From Schlesneria sphaerica (lineage in GTDB: Bacteria; Planctomycetota; Planctomycetia; Planctomycetales; Planctomycetaceae): a DNA stretch of 64,000 nt. The stretch lies in assembly GCF_044336245.1 (NCBI RefSeq), contig NZ_CP172346.1, positions 4,030,001 through 4,094,000 of the forward strand, read 5' to 3'. A program made the translations under genes and the position numbers. Below the pieces are notes generated by a model that did not search any database, was not told the origin of the DNA, and saw nothing but the letters and a program-made list of their open reading frames with translations. This document shows positions 7,802 to 16,885 of the stretch, one piece after another (positions within the stretch are counted from its first letter, which is position 1; every line of letters begins with the position of its first letter).

Positions 7802-9376
7802 TCAGTTTCCGGGTCCGCCGGTCTGGCCAGCCTGATTGGCCGGGGTGGGGTCGGATTCGAGGGGATCGAGTCCGCCGGTCAGCAGCATCCCCTGAATTTC
7901 GATGGCCGAGGTTTTCAGTTCTGACAGGGCAGAGACGTAGTTGACGTTGGCATCGAACAGATAGCGTCGGGCGGTCAGCACGCGAAGGAAGTCGAACTCA
8001 CCTTCCTCATAGTTTTTGACGGTGAGTGACAGGTTCTCTTCGGCGGTAGGAAGAATCGTTTCTTTGTACGTGTGCACCTGGTTGCGGGCTGATTCGTAGC
8101 GGGCGAAGGCTTGGGCCAGTCGATCGCGCAAGACCAGTTCCAGCCGTGTGACTTCGGCTCGGGCCGCGTTCAGCTGGCCGACGGCGGCGTTGATGTTTCC
8201 CTGATTCCGGTCGAAGATGGGGACGGCGACGCCGACATTCACGCCGAGCATGAGCGTCGGGGGGCTGATCGTGTCGTACCAGGCGTTTCCTGAAACACGC
8301 AGGTCGGGAATCATCTGCACCTTTTCACGCTGCACCTGCACCACGGCGGCCGCCATTCGAGATTGAGCCGCGTGGAGTTGCGGGCTGTTGCAGAGGGTTT
8401 GCGACCAGGCGGTCTCCCAATCGAGTTCAGGGACCTCGTCGGTCAGATTTCCCTCGAGAGGGCGCTGTGGCAGGTCGGGCCAGCCGATGACGTTGCCCAA
8501 CTGTTTCCAGGTGGCTGCCGCATGATAATGGGCGTTCTGAAGCAGGATCTGGGTCTGGCTGTACTGCAGACGTGCCTGGAGCACGTCGGCTCGCGAAACG
8601 GCTTCTCCTTCACGTAACTGTTCCGAGATCCGAATTCCCTCTTCGGCAACTCGCAGCAGTTCCTCGGCGACCGCCACCTGCTTCTGAGCGGCCAGCGCAG
8701 CAACGTACCGGATCTGAATTTCGTTGATCACGCGCAGCGTCTGAGTCTCGACGTCCCAGCGAGCTCGTTCCATATCGTGAGCCGCCACGGCGCGATTCAG
8801 TTGCAGCTTGTTGGCCGTGACGATGTTCTGTGAGAGGAACGCACCCTGCTGGTCAAACGGCCCGTTGTTACCGGTGCCGTCATATCCGGCGACCGGGTTG
8901 GGATAGAGACCGACCTGCAACCAGTTTCCTTCAGCCTGCTGCAGCATGGAACCGGCCTGACGCAATGTCGGGTTACCTGCGAGTGCCAGTTGCTGCAGTT
9001 CATCCAGCGTCAGGGGCTGTCCGGTGGTGGCAGCAATGTCCGCTGCGAGACTCGTCCTGTCGTTGTCGGAGACGGGGGCGGGAGGTTCTTCCCACGAGAC
9101 CGGTTTCACCTCTGCCGCCGACACCTCCCCTTCCATCTCGGACAATGACGACTCCCCGGCAGCGCCTTTTCGATCAGCTGATTCTGCCGAACGGGCTGAG
9201 GAGCCTGATTTCCCGGGAGGGGTCGCGGCGAATGATTGCTCAACGCGCCCCCGTTGTTTTTCGCGCGACACTCCGTAGTCGAGTCGCGTGGGTTTCTGGG
9301 CGCTCTGGCAGCCGATGAGGCAGGCCGAGGCGATGAAGAGGGGCAGGCGAGTCAATGAGTTCAAGTGGCTTGGCAT
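7802..9376 (-). CDS. TolC family outer membrane efflux lipoprotein
   Basis: A 524-residue outer membrane channel of the TolC/CusC/CzcC type, the exit duct of a tripartite efflux pump. A lipoprotein signal is visible: LPLFIASACLIGC, with the Cys of the lipobox near residue 22. A long Ser/Ala/Glu-rich linker leads to two outer-membrane-efflux repeats: LTLDELQQLALAGNPTLRQAGSMLQQAEGNWLQVGLYPNPVAGYDG, and the second around WETAWSQTLCNSPQLHAAQSRMAAAVVQVQREKVQMIPDLRVSG. Helical hairpins typical of the alpha-barrel follow, ending in ENLSLTVKNYEEGEFDFLRVLTARRYLFDAN. AAGGAA lies 7 bases before the chosen ATG. It is the last gene of the adaptor, pump, channel series on this strand, 285 bases behind the pump gene, so it may also have its own promoter. 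Confidence 0.9.
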   Translation of the reverse strand: MPSHLNSLTRLPLFIASACLIGCQSAQKPTRLDYGVSREKQRGRVEQSFAATPPGKSGSSARSAESADRKGAAGESSLSEMEGEVSAAEVKPVSWEEPPAPVSDNDRTSLAADIAATTGQPLTLDELQQLALAGNPTLRQAGSMLQQAEGNWLQVGLYPNPVAGYDGTGNNGPFDQQGAFLSQNIVTANKLQLNRAVAAHDMERARWDVETQTLRVINEIQIRYVAALAAQKQVAVAEELLRVAEEGIRISEQLREGEAVSRADVLQARLQYSQTQILLQNAHYHAAATWKQLGNVIGWPDLPQRPLEGNLTDEVPELDWETAWSQTLCNSPQLHAAQSRMAAAVVQVQREKVQMIPDLRVSGNAWYDTISPPTLMLGVNVGVAVPIFDRNQGNINAAVGQLNAARAEVTRLELVLRDRLAQAFARYESARNQVHTYKETILPTAEENLSLTVKNYEEGEFDFLRVLTARRYLFDANVNYVSALSELKTSAIEIQGMLLTGGLDPLESDPTPANQAGQTGGPGN

Positions 9377-9661
9377 CGCGTCGTTCCTTGACTTTGACTG
9401 CGCTGGGATCTGCATCAACCGGTTCGGCTGATTGCAGTTCGGGTGAGTGTCTCTTTCCTTGGTAGGGCAGCGGGAGAATGCGCCTCCATTTGGGAAGATT
9501 CTCCCTTGTCGGTATTATCGGCGTTCTGCTGATGGGTTCATTAAGGTATTGCCACATAGGAGATTGTGGCGAATGGGATGGGCCGCGCGGAACGCGATGC
9601 GCGTGAGGGCCCTCAGTTGGAAAACCCGTTTCGATGGCGAACCGGATGGTGGTTCAGCCCG

Positions 9662-12600
9662 CTAGTGGCTAACAGAAGCCCCTCCTTCAGGGGGCGTCCG
9701 ATTCCCGTAGAAGCTGTAGAGAACCGGGACGAGGTTGAGGCACAGGATGGTACACAGCATTCCACCCACCACGACAACCGCCAGGGGCTTCTGGCATTCT
9801 GACCCCATCTCGGTCGAGATTGCCGCAGGCAGCAACCCCAGCATGGCAGCCAGTGCCGTCATGAGAATCGGGCGGACGAGTTGCCCTGTCCCTTTTACGA
9901 GAGCCTCACGCAGTTCGACGCCGTGGGACCGCATCCCGTTGAAGGTGGAAATCAGCAGCAGGCCGTTCATGACCGCCACCCCGAGAATCGAGATAAAACC
10001 AACCGCTGCAGAGATGTTGAAATAGAGCCCCGCGACTTTCAGTGCCCAGACTCCTCCCACTCCCATCGCAAGTACGTTCGCCAGCACGACGGCAGCGTCG
10101 AGGAACGATCGGAAGGCGAGATACAGCATGATGCAGATCAGAGTCATGGACAAGGCGAACATTTGAAGCATTCGCTGTTCGGCTGCTTCCATCTGCTGGA
10201 ATTCGCCGCTCCACTCTGCACGGTAGGGACGTTGGATTGTCGGTTCAACCACTCGACGGGCTTCGGCGACGGCACTGGCGAGGTCTCTTCCGACCACGTC
10301 GAATTTAATCGCAATCAGTCGCTCGCCCTGTTCGCGGTAAATGGTCGAAGCGCCGGGCCGCAGGAAGCTACCCGAGGGGTCGAGATGTCCTTCAGCATCC
10401 CGCGGGGTGACCAGATCTCCGAGTCTTCGGGTGGGAACCCCGACCGCGACCGAGGCCGCGTTAAAGCTGCTGCCGGTGGCCGAAGGGAAGGGCATGGTCG
10501 TTCCGATGGCCGTCAGGCCAACGGCGCTTCCACTGACGGGGGTCTTGGAAAGAGCGATCTGCAGGTCCTGGGTAATGTTGTTGCCGACCGGGACCGGGAT
10601 ATTCAGAATGGCCTGTTCGTCCGCACGGAGTTGTTCGGGCCAGCGAATTGTCACATCGAAGGTTTTTTCCCCCTCGATCATTTCCGTTACCTTCCGTCCA
10701 CCGACGGCCGACTGAATGACCGCCTGCACATCGGCGGCAGAGACATTCCAGCGGGCACATTTCTGGCGATCAACGGGCAGTTCCAGATTGGACTGCCCCT
10801 GATTTCGGAAGATCCCCGCATTGACGACTCCGGGGACCGTATTCAGTTTGTCCCGGACCTTCATTGCGGTTTCTTCGAGCAAAGCCAGGTCGGGACCGAA
10901 GATCTTGATGGAGTTTGCCCCTTTGACTCCCGAGAGTGCTTCCAGCACGTTGTCACGGATGATTTGCGAGAAATCCCACTCGACACCGGGGAAGTGCTGT
11001 TCCAGTGTCTGCTTCATGTCGGCGATCAGTTCGGGCTTGGTGCGGTGCCGTCCGCGAGCGGGGTCGATGGGCCAGTCATGCTGGGACCGCAAGGGGAGGT
11101 TCGCCTGAAGCAGGTAGTACCCCCCGGTATCCATCCCGTCGTTCGGTCGACCGATCGTGGTCGGTACGACGCTCACTTCGGAAAAGCGCTGGAGGAGCTG
11201 GCGTGCCTTGCGGCTGCGGGAAACGACTTCATCGAAGGAAATGTTAATCGGGAAGACTCCTCGAATCAGGATGCTTCCTTCTTCCAGTTCGGGCATGAAT
11301 TCCCGTCCCATCTGGGCGGCGACGATCCCCGTCAGTCCCGCCGCGGCGAGAAATCCGCCCAGCACCAGCCACCGGAACTTCAGGGCTGCCTGAAGCTGGA
11401 TCGTATAGAGCCACTGCAGTCCACGTGCGAGGCGGTTCTCGGGTTTGGGACGCACGTTCCGCAGCAGCAACAGGCAGAGCACGGGAGAAACCGTAATCGC
11501 CAGCACCAGGGCTCCGGCGAGTGAGAATGCGTAGGTGTCGGCCATGGGACCAAAAATCTGGCCCTCGGGACCCGTCATTGCAAACAGGGGGAGCAGGGCA
11601 CAGACCATGACGGCCGTCGCATAGACCAGGCTGCGCTGGACGGCTCCCGCTGCCATGCTGATCCGCCGAGCCAGGGGAAGGTCCGCATGTTCGCCACGCG
11701 ACAGCTGGCGATAGATGCTCTCGACGATGATCACCGTCGAATCGACGATGATGCCGAAGTCGACGGCCCCGATCGAGAGGAGGTTTGCCGATTTTCCTCG
11801 CATGAACAGGACGCTGAAGGCGAACAGCAGCGCCAGAGGGATGTTAATCGCGGCGATCAGTGCCGCGCGGACATTCCCCAGAAACATCAGCAGGATCGTC
11901 GTGACGAGCGCCATGCCGACCAGCAGGTTCTCATTCACGGTTTTTGTCGTGCGATCGATGAGTGTGGTGCGGTCGTAGTACGTATCGATCCTGACTCCCG
12001 GCAGCAGCTTGCCTGATTCATGCAGCGTATCGATTCTGGCGAAGACCCGTTTCAGTGCGGGGAGGGATTCTTCCCCTTTGGTCAGCAGGACGATCCCCTG
12101 AATGACGTCGTCCTCGTCCTGCCAGGCGAGCGTCCCGTCCTGATTGACCACCCGGCTTCCATCGGGGTGAACTTTGGGATAGCTAATCGATGCCTGTCCG
12201 AGTCGCGTCACGTGTGATACGACAACGCCGCGCGAGGCGAGCATCCGGTCGTCGACGCGCGAGGTTCCATCCGAGTTCAGCAGCGGTCCGCCATCGACCA
12301 GCTGATCGATACGCACCGGAACATTATTGACGGCCTTGACCACCACCTGACGCAGTTCCAGGCACCGGCGTGCCGCTTCCGCGGCGAGAACCCGTGCGGC
12401 GACTGTCGGGTCGGGCTGTTCCAGGACGCGCTGGTGAGGATCCTGTCCTTGTCCCAGCAGGCCCATCGACATTACTACGCTGGTCTGTTCGCCCATGACG
12501 ACGTTGTCGCCGCTTCCTGAGCCGTTGGCGTGCTCCAGGGCGTGCTGGATCTGCTCCAATGTGACCCCGTATTGTCGCAATCGCTGCGGGTCGGGCTGGA

Positions 12601-13174
12601 CCTCGTAACGCTTCACACTGCCCCCGACGCCGCTAACGCCAGCGACACCGGGAACCCGTTTCAATTCGCGTTCAACGACAAAGTCCTGGAGAGCCTGCAG
12701 GTCGTTCAGCGTGTAGACGGGGGCTCCTGTGATGGGATCCGCGGGGCCCCGGAGTGTGTACCGCAGCACTTCTCCGATCACGGACGCGGGCGAAATACCG
12801 GCTTCGACACCTGCGGGCAGCGAGACTGTCGAGAGACGGTTCAATACGTCCTGTCGGGCTGCGTGATATTCTTTGCCGAAGCGGAACTGGTTCCGGATGA
12901 AGCAGAGCCCGAACTGTGACTGGCTGCGGGTTGTTTCCAGACCCGGGATCCCGGCGAGGGCCACTTCGAGGGGGATGGTCACCTGTCGTTCGACCAGTTC
13001 GGCACCCGCACCCGGAAATTGCGCGACGACGTCAATGATGGCCGGTGTGGGGTCAGGGTACGCCTCGACATTGACGTGCGTAAATGCATAACCCCCGCCG
13101 ATGATCAGACCGGCAGTCAGAATCATGACAATCAGGGGATTGGCAACGGACCAATCAAGTAGTTTCTGGATCAT
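9662..13174 (-). CDS. Heavy-metal RND (CusA/CzcA family) efflux pump
   Basis: A 1170-residue inner-membrane proton antiporter of the HME-RND type, which drives heavy-metal ions from periplasm or cytoplasm out through a TolC-type channel. The N-terminal helix reads DWSVANPLIVMILTAG and is followed by the family VNVEAYPDPTPAIIDV and PGAGAELVERQVTIPLEVALAGIPGL segments. The proton relay of helix 4 is kept: DFGIIVDSTVIIVE at about 470-483 carries the two Asp and one Glu that mark CzcA/CusA. The C-terminal helices end near GGMLCTILCLNLVPVLYSFYG. The protein is about 100 residues longer than usual CzcA. The extra lies in two periplasmic insertions, one around SDGTSRVDDRMLASR to LAWQDEDD and one around SKTPVSGSAVGL to DPSGSFLRPG. 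Only 42 bases separate it from the adaptor gene. The metal carried cannot be read from sequence. Confidence 0.93.
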   Translation of the reverse strand: MIQKLLDWSVANPLIVMILTAGLIIGGGYAFTHVNVEAYPDPTPAIIDVVAQFPGAGAELVERQVTIPLEVALAGIPGLETTRSQSQFGLCFIRNQFRFGKEYHAARQDVLNRLSTVSLPAGVEAGISPASVIGEVLRYTLRGPADPITGAPVYTLNDLQALQDFVVERELKRVPGVAGVSGVGGSVKRYEVQPDPQRLRQYGVTLEQIQHALEHANGSGSGDNVVMGEQTSVVMSMGLLGQGQDPHQRVLEQPDPTVAARVLAAEAARRCLELRQVVVKAVNNVPVRIDQLVDGGPLLNSDGTSRVDDRMLASRGVVVSHVTRLGQASISYPKVHPDGSRVVNQDGTLAWQDEDDVIQGIVLLTKGEESLPALKRVFARIDTLHESGKLLPGVRIDTYYDRTTLIDRTTKTVNENLLVGMALVTTILLMFLGNVRAALIAAINIPLALLFAFSVLFMRGKSANLLSIGAVDFGIIVDSTVIIVESIYRQLSRGEHADLPLARRISMAAGAVQRSLVYATAVMVCALLPLFAMTGPEGQIFGPMADTYAFSLAGALVLAITVSPVLCLLLLRNVRPKPENRLARGLQWLYTIQLQAALKFRWLVLGGFLAAAGLTGIVAAQMGREFMPELEEGSILIRGVFPINISFDEVVSRSRKARQLLQRFSEVSVVPTTIGRPNDGMDTGGYYLLQANLPLRSQHDWPIDPARGRHRTKPELIADMKQTLEQHFPGVEWDFSQIIRDNVLEALSGVKGANSIKIFGPDLALLEETAMKVRDKLNTVPGVVNAGIFRNQGQSNLELPVDRQKCARWNVSAADVQAVIQSAVGGRKVTEMIEGEKTFDVTIRWPEQLRADEQAILNIPVPVGNNITQDLQIALSKTPVSGSAVGLTAIGTTMPFPSATGSSFNAASVAVGVPTRRLGDLVTPRDAEGHLDPSGSFLRPGASTIYREQGERLIAIKFDVVGRDLASAVAEARRVVEPTIQRPYRAEWSGEFQQMEAAEQRMLQMFALSMTLICIMLYLAFRSFLDAAVVLANVLAMGVGGVWALKVAGLYFNISAAVGFISILGVAVMNGLLLISTFNGMRSHGVELREALVKGTGQLVRPILMTALAAMLGLLPAAISTEMGSECQKPLAVVVVGGMLCTILCLNLVPVLYSFYGNRTPPEGGASVSH

Positions 13175-13216
13175 GAACGGTTTTTCATCGGCTCGTGTGA
13201 GGGACTCGTTTCCGGG

Positions 13217-14626
13217 TTACTGCAGTTTTCTGTCCGGAACCGTCCCGGGTGCCGCGATGACCAGACCTTGCGACGGCATCTCGGCGGGATTGGGAAGCTG
13301 GTCCATCACGTTCTGCAGCATCAGGGCACCCGAAGTGATGACGATGTCGCCATCCTGAATCCCTTTTTCATCACGATCGATATAGACCCTGTCGCGGAAG
13401 CGGCGGACGACCCTGACCGGCTTGCGCGCGTAGAGTTCGTCGTTGTTTCCCTGGCGTACAAAGACAAAGCTGTCACGTCCACTTTCGACGACCGATGTGG
13501 AGGGAAGCTCGAGTTCATGTTCGGGGGCGGGCATCTGGATCTTCACCGTCACGAACTGACCGATCTTCAGTTTGCCATCTGTGTTTTCGACGCGGCCCGT
13601 GGCAAGTGCCGTATGCTGAGTAGGGTCGATGACCGCTCCGACTTTCTCGAGCGTTCCCGCGAACGCCTTGCCGGGTTGAGAGGGGAGTTCGACCGTCCAC
13701 TGGATCGGCCGGGGGAGTTTTTCAAGGATGGGCAGATCTTCCTCGTAAACGTGGACCCAGACGGCCAGGTGCGAGATGTCGCCGATCTTGAACAGGTCAG
13801 TGTCGGTTCCCACGATATCCCCGACGACGGCGTTCTTTTCAAGAATGACGCCACTGATCGGAGCACGGACTTCGACTCGGGCCCACTCTCGCGCTTCGGA
13901 AACGGGCATGGTCGTCTCGTGCAGTTCGTCCGCCTTGGCGACTCGATTTGTCTCTGCACGAATCTCGGCGAAGTCGTCGTCGGTCACGCGCCAGGTTCGC
14001 AGCGTACGTTCGAGACTGGCGATTTCGACCAGCCGAATCTGGACATCTTTTTCCGCGTCGCGGTAATTCCGTCCGGCACCGGCACCGGTGTCGAACAGCT
14101 TTTTCAGTCGGTCCCTCAGTTCTTCTTCCGCGCGAAGCTTGGTCATCGAGTCGACCAGATCACTTTTCTTCTGGCCCAGGTCGGTACTCCAGACGACCGC
14201 CAGGAGATCACCCTTGCGGACTCGTTCGCCCACTCGCAGAGTCGGGTCAGAGCCATCGGTCGATTTGCCAATCTCGACGACCTCGCCGCCAAACCTGGCG
14301 TGCACGCGTGAGAGATGGTCATTGTCGAGCGCCAGCACCCCCTGAAAGCTGGGAAGTGCGATGGGACTTGCGGCATCGGCGACCACGGCAGTGTCCATTC
14401 CCATTTTGTTCGCGATTTCCGCAGGGACGTGCAGTTCATCCGCACCGGTTCTGGTCACCAGAGGGGTTTCTTCCGAGGTGGGGAGAGGTGAACCCGACGG
14501 GCTGTGTGGGTTTGCCTTGTGGGATTGACCAGCGGAGAACTGAACATAATGCAAAGAGATCCCCACACCGAGGGCGACCGCCACCAGTGTTGCACCCAGT
14601 CCCATCCCTGTAACGAATGACTTCAT
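13217..14626 (-). CDS. RND efflux periplasmic adaptor (CusB/CzcB type)
   Basis: A 469-residue membrane fusion protein joining the RND pump to the outer membrane channel. The N-terminal anchor is MKSFVTGMGLGATLVAVALGVGISL. The CusB/CzcB signatures follow: FQGVLALDNDHLSRVHARFGGEVVEIGKSTDG (barrel-sandwich half), a helical hairpin LGQKKSDLVDSMTKLRAEEELRDRLKKL, and APISGVILEKNAVVGDIVGTDTDLFKIGDISHLAVWVHVYEEDL (second lipoyl-like half and beta-barrel). The membrane-proximal part ends VYIDRDEKGIQDGDIVITSGALMLQNVMDQL. A His-poor N-terminus argues against a separate metal-binding extension. I started at MKSFVTG because the upstream in-frame extension is hydrophilic and would precede the anchor. It is the first gene of the pump operon; the pump starts 42 bases on. 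Confidence 0.92.
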   Translation of the reverse strand: MKSFVTGMGLGATLVAVALGVGISLHYVQFSAGQSHKANPHSPSGSPLPTSEETPLVTRTGADELHVPAEIANKMGMDTAVVADAASPIALPSFQGVLALDNDHLSRVHARFGGEVVEIGKSTDGSDPTLRVGERVRKGDLLAVVWSTDLGQKKSDLVDSMTKLRAEEELRDRLKKLFDTGAGAGRNYRDAEKDVQIRLVEIASLERTLRTWRVTDDDFAEIRAETNRVAKADELHETTMPVSEAREWARVEVRAPISGVILEKNAVVGDIVGTDTDLFKIGDISHLAVWVHVYEEDLPILEKLPRPIQWTVELPSQPGKAFAGTLEKVGAVIDPTQHTALATGRVENTDGKLKIGQFVTVKIQMPAPEHELELPSTSVVESGRDSFVFVRQGNNDELYARKPVRVVRRFRDRVYIDRDEKGIQDGDIVITSGALMLQNVMDQLPNPAEMPSQGLVIAAPGTVPDRKLQ

Positions 14627-14709
14627 CTCTGATTCGACCTCTGGTTGAATTTCACCGTGCTGCACGCTGAGACGGCTCCAACATCCTGGCGGGGGGAACG
14701 ACCCGCACG

Positions 14710-15690
14710 CTATCGCAAACTCACAAGATTCACCTTCACATCATCCACAAACTGGCCGGGGAACTCACCCAGCTCTTCATCTTCGTCCGTACAAATGACC
14801 GCGAGCTGGACCACCAGATACCGCGTTTCTGGTGGCAATGAGAGCTGGGTCTTCAACTGCTGCCAGGACTTCGAGTCGGTGTCGGCTGGCAACTGCGAAC
14901 CGCCGAACATCAATGCATTTCCTTTTTGCATCGGCCAGGTATGCGAATGCTGCGATGGATCGGCAGCGAGAGCGAACAGCGCGATTTCAAAAGCAAACTT
15001 GTTCTCTTCGAGATCGTCGTCGGTCGCATTGAAGAATGCCGAGGCTTCAATCAGCCGCGGCTCCCGTTTCAGATCGAGCGAGTCGAGGGGAATGATCTGA
15101 TAAATCTCACACCCGCGCTCGGGTGCGGATGTCGATTTTACGAAGCGCAACATCTGGTTCCCTTCCAGGGGGACGATGTCCGAGTGCCGTTCGACGACGT
15201 CAACATCGTCTCCATACCAGATATTCGGCTGCACACGAATATCCGAGACCAGACCCTGCTCAAACCCGGGATCGGTCATCTGCAGGGACTGGTGCGAATC
15301 CGTGTTGGCGGACGGCTGCCAGAAGGACCAGCCGATGACAAGCAGCACCATGGCGGCAAGTGAGAGCGGCGTCCCGAGTTCCACGACACGTCGCCATCCG
15401 AGGGGACGGGCGATTTGTCTGGCAGGAGGTACAACCGTTGTCCCGTCCGTCGCTGCCGGGAGTGGCTCAGGGGCGGAGAGGAACTCACCAGACTGAATCA
15501 CGCCTGTTTCCGGCTGCTGGAACTCCCGTTGTAACAGACCATGAATGAGCATGTGGTCCAGGTACTGCTGTTGTGAGATCGGATCGTGTTTCAGCAGCGT
15601 GTTGAGCTGTTCGACTTCGTCGACCGCCAGGGATTCGTCTGTCAATTTTGACAGAAGTTCACGCAACGGAGTGGAATTGGAGTCTGTCAC
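14710..15690 (-). CDS. Membrane-anchored anti-sigma factor-like protein
   Basis: A 326-residue predicted single-pass protein. The cytoplasmic N-terminus (about 1-110) begins TPLRELLSKLTDESLAVDEVEQLNTLLKHDPISQQQYLDHMLIHGLLQREF, a helical bundle typical of planctomycete anti-sigma factors beside ECF sigma genes. One membrane helix follows at about 118-136 (LGTPLSLAAMVLLVIGWSFW). The outer 190 residues contain DPGFEQGLVSDIRVQPNIWYG, then a beta-rich part (ENKFAFEIALFALAADPS, TRYLVVQLAVICTD and a C-terminal FVDDVKVNLVSLR) that reads like a carbohydrate-binding-type jelly roll. Its start ATGA overlaps the stop of the sigma gene, so the two are translationally coupled. The outer domain could sense an external ligand or load; that is inference. 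Confidence 0.8.
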   Translation of the reverse strand: MTDSNSTPLRELLSKLTDESLAVDEVEQLNTLLKHDPISQQQYLDHMLIHGLLQREFQQPETGVIQSGEFLSAPEPLPAATDGTTVVPPARQIARPLGWRRVVELGTPLSLAAMVLLVIGWSFWQPSANTDSHQSLQMTDPGFEQGLVSDIRVQPNIWYGDDVDVVERHSDIVPLEGNQMLRFVKSTSAPERGCEIYQIIPLDSLDLKREPRLIEASAFFNATDDDLEENKFAFEIALFALAADPSQHSHTWPMQKGNALMFGGSQLPADTDSKSWQQLKTQLSLPPETRYLVVQLAVICTDEDEELGEFPGQFVDDVKVNLVSLR

Positions 15691-16202
15691 GATTCTCTCC
15701 CTTGAACCTGCTGGGAAACGCAGTTCACCAGAGTTTCCCGGATTCGATAGAGGGCCTGAGATATGGCACCCACGGATTGTTGACGCGATTCGGCGATCTG
15801 CTTGACGGAGCCCCCTGATGAATATCGGCTCATCAGAAGTTCCCGCTGGTCAGCAGGGAGTCGCGCCAGGCATCGCCGCAGCGCGTCTGAGTACGCGTTC
15901 GCATCGTCGCACCGATCGGATTGAATCTCACACAGGTCCTCAAAAAGCGGTTCATCAAATACGCGTCGATCACGAGAGAGCCGGCGGCGGTAGTTCAGAA
16001 TATGGTATCTCGCAATGCGGGTCGCCCATGCCATGAAGTTCGTGCCGATCTCAAACTCGTCCATCTTTCGCCACAATGTCAGATTGGTCTCCTGCAGGAT
16101 GTCCTGAGCGGCGACCCGGTCGGGAAGCAGCGCAAGAATGCAGGCGTACAACGCCGACTGAGATGACGTGAGAAGTTTGATAAATTCCTCGTTCCGATTC
16201 AC
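15687..16202 (-). CDS. ECF sigma factor, Rhodopirellula/Verrucomicrobium type
   Basis: A 171-residue ECF RNA polymerase sigma factor with regions sigma-2 and sigma-4 only. Sigma-2 shows LTSSQSALYACILALLPDRVAAQDILQETNLTLWRKMDEFEIGTNFMAWATRIARYHILNYRRR, with the DILQE and FMAWATRIAR core-binding motifs. Sigma-4 shows LRRCLARLPADQRELLMSRYSSGGSVKQIAESRQQSVGAISQALYRIRETL, a helix-turn-helix for the -35 element. The pattern matches the TIGR02989 family of planctomycetes and verrucomicrobia. I chose the GTG at 16202 because GGGAGG lies close before it and family members begin with NEEF-type sequence there; a TTG 16 codons upstream is an alternative. Its stop overlaps the anti-sigma start. It most likely activates its own operon, but no promoter element was identified with confidence. 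Confidence 0.92.
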   Translation of the reverse strand: MNRNEEFIKLLTSSQSALYACILALLPDRVAAQDILQETNLTLWRKMDEFEIGTNFMAWATRIARYHILNYRRRLSRDRRVFDEPLFEDLCEIQSDRCDDANAYSDALRRCLARLPADQRELLMSRYSSGGSVKQIAESRQQSVGAISQALYRIRETLVNCVSQQVQGRES

Positions 16203-16885
16203 AAAACCTCCCACAGAAACAATGTCCGCTAGAACCGGAATCTCACGCAAAAATTTTTGTGAATGGAAAAGAATGCTCGAATCGGTTGGAGGAGAAAGGG
16301 TCGGAGGCCAGGTTCCGCGGATCCTGTAGGGGGCATCCGTCTACATCATATCGACTGCGCCTTGGGGTAACTCAAGGGTAGTCAAAGACTTGAAGGAACT
16401 GTCAGTTTCGGGCGGAGACGTTGGTGGTGTCCCGTTCCATCAATGAACTTCGTTGGGAGCCGCCGGTCCCGGTCGTCGCGAGGGGCAGAGGCGACGTTCA
16501 GGCGTCTGTGCGTTGCTGCAGGAGCAATGGGAAAATTCAGCCGGCTTGCATTTTCGGAGCCGGCTTGCATTTTCGGAGAGGGTGTGGCAAGGTCAGGGAA
16601 CGCTCTGAATTTGCTGCCACCGCAGAACGTCCCCTCAGCGTCGCTGAGAACGCGCGATGACGCGAGCGGTCGATTTCCCGCAACTTCTCCGACGAGAAAA
16701 TTTCCGGGGAGAGAATTCTTCCGGAATGACCCGAAAGTCGTTCGCTTTGTCCTGAGCAGGTTCAAGTTACAATTGCCGACTTCTCGATTTTAGACAACAC
16801 AGTTTTAGACACGACAGTCCGGAGACGACTCCGGTGTCGATCGACCACGAATTCCGATTTCTGCCCTGCGGAATGAAAGCCCCTC
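16203..16885. other. Divergent intergenic region with a 19-bp tandem repeat
   Basis: About 680 bases between the sigma gene (minus) and dnaE (plus). ORFs on both strands are short and rich in Arg, Ser and Pro and are not supported. It contains a perfect tandem duplication of a 19-bp unit (see 16539-16576) and otherwise no recognised structure. Confidence 0.45.
16539..16576. repeat. Perfect 19-bp tandem duplication
   Basis: The unit AGCCGGCTTGCATTTTCGG occurs twice end to end, at 16539-16557 and 16558-16576, with no mismatch. It lies in the non-coding gap 310 bases before dnaE and looks like a recent replication slip. Confidence 0.85.

Noticed and set aside
9881..11524. 547-residue plus-strand ORF opposite the RND pump
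   Set aside because: It is antisense to a well-conserved pump gene, and its translation has no family features. It is a shadow of GC-rich codon use on the other strand.
13268..14311. 347-residue plus-strand ORF opposite the adaptor gene
   Set aside because: Antisense to the efflux adaptor and without recognisable motifs.
16382..16765. 127-residue minus-strand ORF in the gap before dnaE
   Set aside because: Low-complexity, Arg/Ser/Pro-rich, overlaps the 19-bp tandem repeat and has no family features.
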